Assembly (NCBI RefSeq): GCF_900316895.1 | Contig: NZ_ONER01000006.1 | Location: 1 to 34,710 of the forward strand | Direction of reading: 5' to 3' | DNA length: 34,710 nt | Source: an uncultured Methanobrevibacter sp. | GTDB lineage: Archaea > Methanobacteriota > Methanobacteria > Methanobacteriales > Methanobacteriaceae | Shown: positions 31,880-34,710 of the stretch, piece after piece | Position numbering within the stretch: the stretch's first letter is position 1 | Layout: each line of letters begins with the position of its first letter | The notes under the pieces: generated by a model | The model's input: only the letters and a program-made list of their open reading frames with translations | Told to the model about the DNA's origin: nothing | Database searches by the model: none | Position numbers and translations under genes: made by a program

Positions 31880-31891
31880 AGTAATATATTT
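31880..31891 (+). promoter_or_regulatory. TATA box for a probably leaderless aldo/keto reductase transcript
   Basis: GTAATATATTTC lies about 30 bases before the ATG at 31918, and no ribosome site is seen in between. Transcription would start at or a few bases before the ATG, as in leaderless archaeal mRNAs. Confidence 0.4.
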
Positions 31892-31917
31892 CATACTTGA
31901 ATTACAAATTATATCTC

Positions 31918-32958
31918 ATGAAATATGTTAAACTTGGAAACTCAAATTTGAATGTGAGCCGTGTATGTATGGGTTGCATGGGATTCGGAGACCCTCAAAA
32001 CGGAATGCATACATGGACACTGCCTGAGGCGGAATCAATCGAGATAATAACCAATGGACTTGATAACGGAATCAATTTCTATGACACTGCTATAGGATAT
32101 CAGAACGGAACATCCGAGCAGTATGTCGGAAAGGCGATTCGTGAAAATGCCTCAAGGGAAGATGTTGTGGTTGCAACCAAGTTTCTGCCAAGATCAGAAG
32201 AGGACATTAAGAATAATGTCACAGGTCAGGAGCACATTCACAACATGGCTGAAAAGAGTCTCTCCAATCTGGGTCTTGATTATATTGACCTTTACATCTA
32301 TCACATGTGGGATTACAACACTCCTCTGTATGATATTCTGGAAGGTTTGAATGAGGTAATCGAAGAGGGCAAGGTTAAATACATAGGAATATCCAATTGC
32401 TTTGCATGGCAGCTTGCAAAGGCAAATGCACTCGCCGAAAGCGAAGGATTTGCAAAGTTTGTATCCATCCAGGGACATTATAACCTGATTTTCAGAGAAG
32501 AAGAGCGTGAAATGATTCCTCTGTGCCAAACAGACAATATCGCAACAACACCTTACAGTGCCCTTGCATCAGGAAGACTGTCAAGACTTCCCGGAAATGA
32601 TTCTAAAAGAATGAAAGAGGATTTCTACGCTAAATTGAAATACCAGTCAACAGAAGCCCAGGATTCAGAAATCATCAAAAGGGTTGATGAACTGGCGGGA
32701 AATTATGAGGTGTCAATGACCGAGGTGTCCCTTGCGTGGCTGCTTACAAAGGTCACATCTCCAATCGTTGGAGCCACCAAAATGCATCATGTCGAAGGTG
32801 CTGTCAATTCGGTTGATTTGAAGCTGTCTTCAGATGACATTGCCTATCTTGAAGAGCCATATGTCGCCCATGACTTGGTTGGTGTGATGGCGGACAACAA
32901 GCTTTCAGCCACAGACAACGAGAAAGTTTGGGCCAAGCATACAAAAAATAGGATTTAG
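31918..32958 (+). CDS. Aldo/keto reductase
   Basis: This 346-aa protein has the (beta/alpha)8 aldo/keto reductase fold: KLGNSNLNVSRVCMGCMGFG at the N-terminus, then the catalytic tetrad in order - Asp in NFYDTA (about residue 55), Tyr in GTSEQYVGKAI (about 66), Lys in VVVATKFLPR (about 86) and His in DLYIYHMWDYN (about 129). VKYIGISNC and the NADP-binding end SPIVGATKMHHVEGAV follow. These enzymes reduce aldehydes or ketones with NADPH; the substrate is unknown. The frame is open back to a TTG at 31897, but the ATG at 31918 starts exactly at the family N-terminus and is preferred; no ribosome site is visible. It is divergent from the methyltransferase gene and close to the operator-like palindrome at 31842. 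Confidence 0.92.
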   Translation: MKYVKLGNSNLNVSRVCMGCMGFGDPQNGMHTWTLPEAESIEIITNGLDNGINFYDTAIGYQNGTSEQYVGKAIRENASREDVVVATKFLPRSEEDIKNNVTGQEHIHNMAEKSLSNLGLDYIDLYIYHMWDYNTPLYDILEGLNEVIEEGKVKYIGISNCFAWQLAKANALAESEGFAKFVSIQGHYNLIFREEEREMIPLCQTDNIATTPYSALASGRLSRLPGNDSKRMKEDFYAKLKYQSTEAQDSEIIKRVDELAGNYEVSMTEVSLAWLLTKVTSPIVGATKMHHVEGAVNSVDLKLSSDDIAYLEEPYVAHDLVGVMADNKLSATDNEKVWAKHTKNRI

Positions 32959-33057
32959 CCTTTAAATGAAATCTTTCATGAATAAAAGGTTAAAAATCGT
33001 CAGGATGATGGGCAGTAAAAATTTTCAAAAAAATATATTTTTTTTGGGTTTGTGAAT

Positions 33058-33077
33058 CCCCGTCATTTACGACGGGG
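33058..33077 (-). terminator. GC-rich hairpin after the 49-aa membrane protein gene
   Basis: CCCCGTC (33058-33064) pairs with GACGGGG (33071-33077) around a 6-base loop. It lies 24 bases beyond the stop of the minus-strand gene at 33102-33251 and also stands between that gene and the convergent aldo/keto reductase. Confidence 0.6.
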
Positions 33078-33101
33078 AAATTCAATTAGACTGGAATATT
33101 G

Positions 33102-33251
33102 TTATTTTACAAATACTAGTCTATAAACGCCATATAAGAATAGTATGACTGGAGCAATAAGTGCATGATAGTTTTTAGTCATGAAATATGAAACGATTCC
33201 AATAATCAAAACCAACACTCCACCTATAAACCATTCCACTGATCTGTTCAT
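33102..33251 (-). CDS. 49-residue membrane protein
   Basis: This is a short gene on the minus strand: MNRSVEWFIGGVLVLIIGI, a polar turn SYFMTKNYHA, then LIAPVILFLYGVYRLVFVK and a stop. Two hydrophobic helices of about 15-18 residues make a membrane hairpin. An excellent ribosome site (GGAGGT, 6 bases before the ATG), a TATA-like CATATATAG region upstream (about 33280-33290) and a GC-rich terminator downstream (33058-33077) together support a real gene despite its size. The function and family are unknown. Confidence 0.75.
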   Translation of the reverse strand: MNRSVEWFIGGVLVLIIGIVSYFMTKNYHALIAPVILFLYGVYRLVFVK

Positions 33252-33357
33252 TTTTTACCTCCGTAATTTTTATATTACTATATATGTTTAAAATAATATA
33301 AAACTATTATTAAATAGATGAATCGTATTCAATTGTTTATATGGTATTTGGTGATTT

Positions 33358-34710
33358 TCATTCAAATAACAACTTATCTATGATATCCATATCAAGGTTC
33401 TCTTCAACGATTTCTGCCAGCCTGTTTAATGAATAGTCCTTTTGTGTCTCGTAGGGGTCTTCGCCATATTTAGCCTCAAGGCCTTTGTTAATCCTTATAT
33501 AGTTCAAAAATTCCCTTCTGAAATTGTAATTGTGAAATATTCCATGGAAATATGTTCCAAATGCATTTCCATTGCTTGCTCCATCAATCAGCCCTTCATC
33601 GTTGTTTCCCTGGCCTTTTTTTATGTTAAGTAACGGTTTGGAGTTTAAGAGTTCAGTTGTTCCCTCATGGATTTCATATCCTGTAACTTCTTCACCGGAA
33701 ATGTTTTTAAATATTTCGCCGGCGATGCCGTTTAAATCGTCAGGTATTGTTGCAACGGACTGTGTAACTATTTTTCCGGCTCTTGAAAAGCTTGATTCAA
33801 TATCCAAAAGTCCAAGACCTTCAATTGTTCCATGCTTTGATTCGCGCTTGTCCTCATCATATATAATGTTGCTTAAAATCTGTAGGCCTCCGCAGATTCC
33901 TACAATTGGAATCTCGCCGGATTTTTCAATTATCCTTTCGGCAAGACTGCTTTCATGAAGTGCAAACATGTCCTCTGTTGAGTTACGGGTTCCTGGAATT
34001 ATTATTGCGTCAACGTCTCCGATTTCATCGTTTACACCAATCATCTTAAGTGCCACGTCGCTTTCATACTCGAAGGGGTCGATGTCTGTGAAATTGGCTA
34101 TTTTTGGAAGTCTTATCACTCCAATGGTGATGTCCTTGTCCTCTGCAAAGACGTGTGTCGTCAGTGATGCGGAATCCTCTTCGGGAAGCCTTAATGTTTC
34201 GTCATACGGCAGCACTCCCAATACAGGTTCGCCGGTTATCTCTTCAATCCTGTCAAGACCAGGTTTTAGGATATCCAGATTTCCTCTGAACTTGTTGATT
34301 ACTGTAGCCTTGAGGCGTGACCTGTCATAATCGTCAAGCAAAACATATGTTCCGGCTATTGCCGCAAAGACTCCTCCCATCTCAATGTCTGCTATAAGGA
34401 TTACGTTTGCATCTGCAAGGTGTGCTATTTCCATATTTGCAATATCCTGGTCGCGCATGTTGATTTCGGCCGGAGATCCTGCCCCTTCAATGATTATTAT
34501 ATCGTATTCATCGGAAAGTATCCTGAAGCTTTCCTTGATGGCGTTGAATGCATCATCATGGTATTTGTGCTGGTAGTCATAGAAGTTCATGTCTCCTATG
34601 GATTTTCCCTGGATGATTACATTGGATGTGAAATCTCCCTTTGGTTTCAGCAAAACGGGATTCATGTGTATGCTCGGTTCAATCATTGCGGCTTCCGCCT
34701 GCAGCATCTG
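33358..34710 (-). CDS. cbiP: Cobyric acid synthase (adenosylcobyrate amidating), 5' end beyond the window
   Basis: About 450 residues are visible and the frame stays open to the window edge, so the N-terminal P-loop (about 40-50 residues) is missing. The visible N-terminal half is the MinD/dethiobiotin-synthetase-like ATPase domain: MLQAEAAMIEPSIHMNPVLLKP, then IIIIEGAGSPAEINMRDQDIANM and IADIEMGGVFAAIAG. The C-terminal half is a class I glutamine amidotransferase: IVGICGGLQIL with the nucleophilic Cys, and GTYFHGIFHN with the catalytic His. The enzyme uses ATP and glutamine to amidate the b, d, e and g carboxylates of adenosylcobyrinic acid a,c-diamide in B12 synthesis, needed by methanogens for methyltransferase cofactors. 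cobQ is the synonym. It is unrelated to the surrounding accessory genes. Confidence 0.95.
   Translation of the reverse strand, partial: QMLQAEAAMIEPSIHMNPVLLKPKGDFTSNVIIQGKSIGDMNFYDYQHKYHDDAFNAIKESFRILSDEYDIIIIEGAGSPAEINMRDQDIANMEIAHLADANVILIADIEMGGVFAAIAGTYVLLDDYDRSRLKATVINKFRGNLDILKPGLDRIEEITGEPVLGVLPYDETLRLPEEDSASLTTHVFAEDKDITIGVIRLPKIANFTDIDPFEYESDVALKMIGVNDEIGDVDAIIIPGTRNSTEDMFALHESSLAERIIEKSGEIPIVGICGGLQILSNIIYDEDKRESKHGTIEGLGLLDIESSFSRAGKIVTQSVATIPDDLNGIAGEIFKNISGEEVTGYEIHEGTTELLNSKPLLNIKKGQGNNDEGLIDGASNGNAFGTYFHGIFHNYNFRREFLNYIRINKGLEAKYGEDPYETQKDYSLNRLAEIVEENLDMDIIDKLLFE

Noticed and set aside
31918..32958. Aldo/keto reductase as the enzyme that reduces the NRPS aldehyde
   Set aside because: It is 11 kb away, separately promoted and from a generic family; proximity alone does not support it.
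33572..33958. Plus-strand frames opposite cbiP (also 33968-34330)
   Set aside because: They lie opposite a certain cobyric acid synthase gene and show no motifs.
1..34710. tRNA, rRNA or intact insertion sequence
   Set aside because: No cloverleaf, rRNA-like segment or complete transposase was seen on either strand by eye.

Overview
The window looks like a piece of a Methanobrevibacter-type (Methanobacteriales) genome. The DNA is AT-rich, genes are preceded by archaeal TATA-like boxes and strong GGAGG/GGTGAT ribosome sites, and the gene content fits that group: a cobyric acid synthase, a DUF4013 membrane protein, a DGC zinc-binding protein, SpoIIM/DUF95 and several tiny membrane proteins. This assignment rests on gene content and style only; no database search was possible.

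Layout. 1-1156 is the 3' part of an AAA ATPase of the DUF4143 type, followed by about 490 bases of gene debris and inverted repeats. 1646-5393 is a cell-surface glycan group: a polysaccharide deacetylase and a GT39-like membrane glycosyltransferase on the plus strand, then a GT2 (GtrB-like)/GtrA pair on the minus strand. 5576-21196 is one 15.6-kb gene for a five-module non-ribosomal peptide synthetase (NRPS). Twelve bases later comes a MATE exporter with an extra C-terminal domain (21209-22888). After a 692-base AT-rich gap and a 75-aa membrane protein, a minus-strand pair carries an ATP-grasp ligase with a methyltransferase-like tail (25651-27342) and a second MATE exporter with the same kind of tail (23857-25584). 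The rest is housekeeping and small membrane genes: SpoIIM, two 73-aa TM2-like paralogues flanking a frameshifted secreted-protein gene, DUF4013, DGC, an LCM-type methyltransferase divergent from an aldo/keto reductase, a 49-aa membrane protein, and the start-less end of cbiP/cobQ.

How it may work together. The NRPS reads half-C-A-T, then four C-A-T modules, then a thioester reductase. That predicts a linear pentapeptide released reductively as an aldehyde or alcohol. The first three adenylation domains have nearly the same predicted binding pocket, and the second and third are near-identical at the DNA level, so the first three residues may be the same or similar. The adjacent MATE is the obvious export candidate. 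Both MATE proteins end in a domain resembling an RsbW/GHKL-type ATP-binding regulator in which the Mg-binding Asn appears to be lost. This is the most unusual feature of the window and may be a regulated-export module. The ATP-grasp protein next to the second MATE suggests a second small-molecule or peptide-ligating unit, possibly acting on the same product.

A 16-bp palindrome (TTTAGG-4-CCTAAA) occurs beside TATA boxes at two separate promoters (28578 and 31842) and is a candidate operator for a shared repressor.
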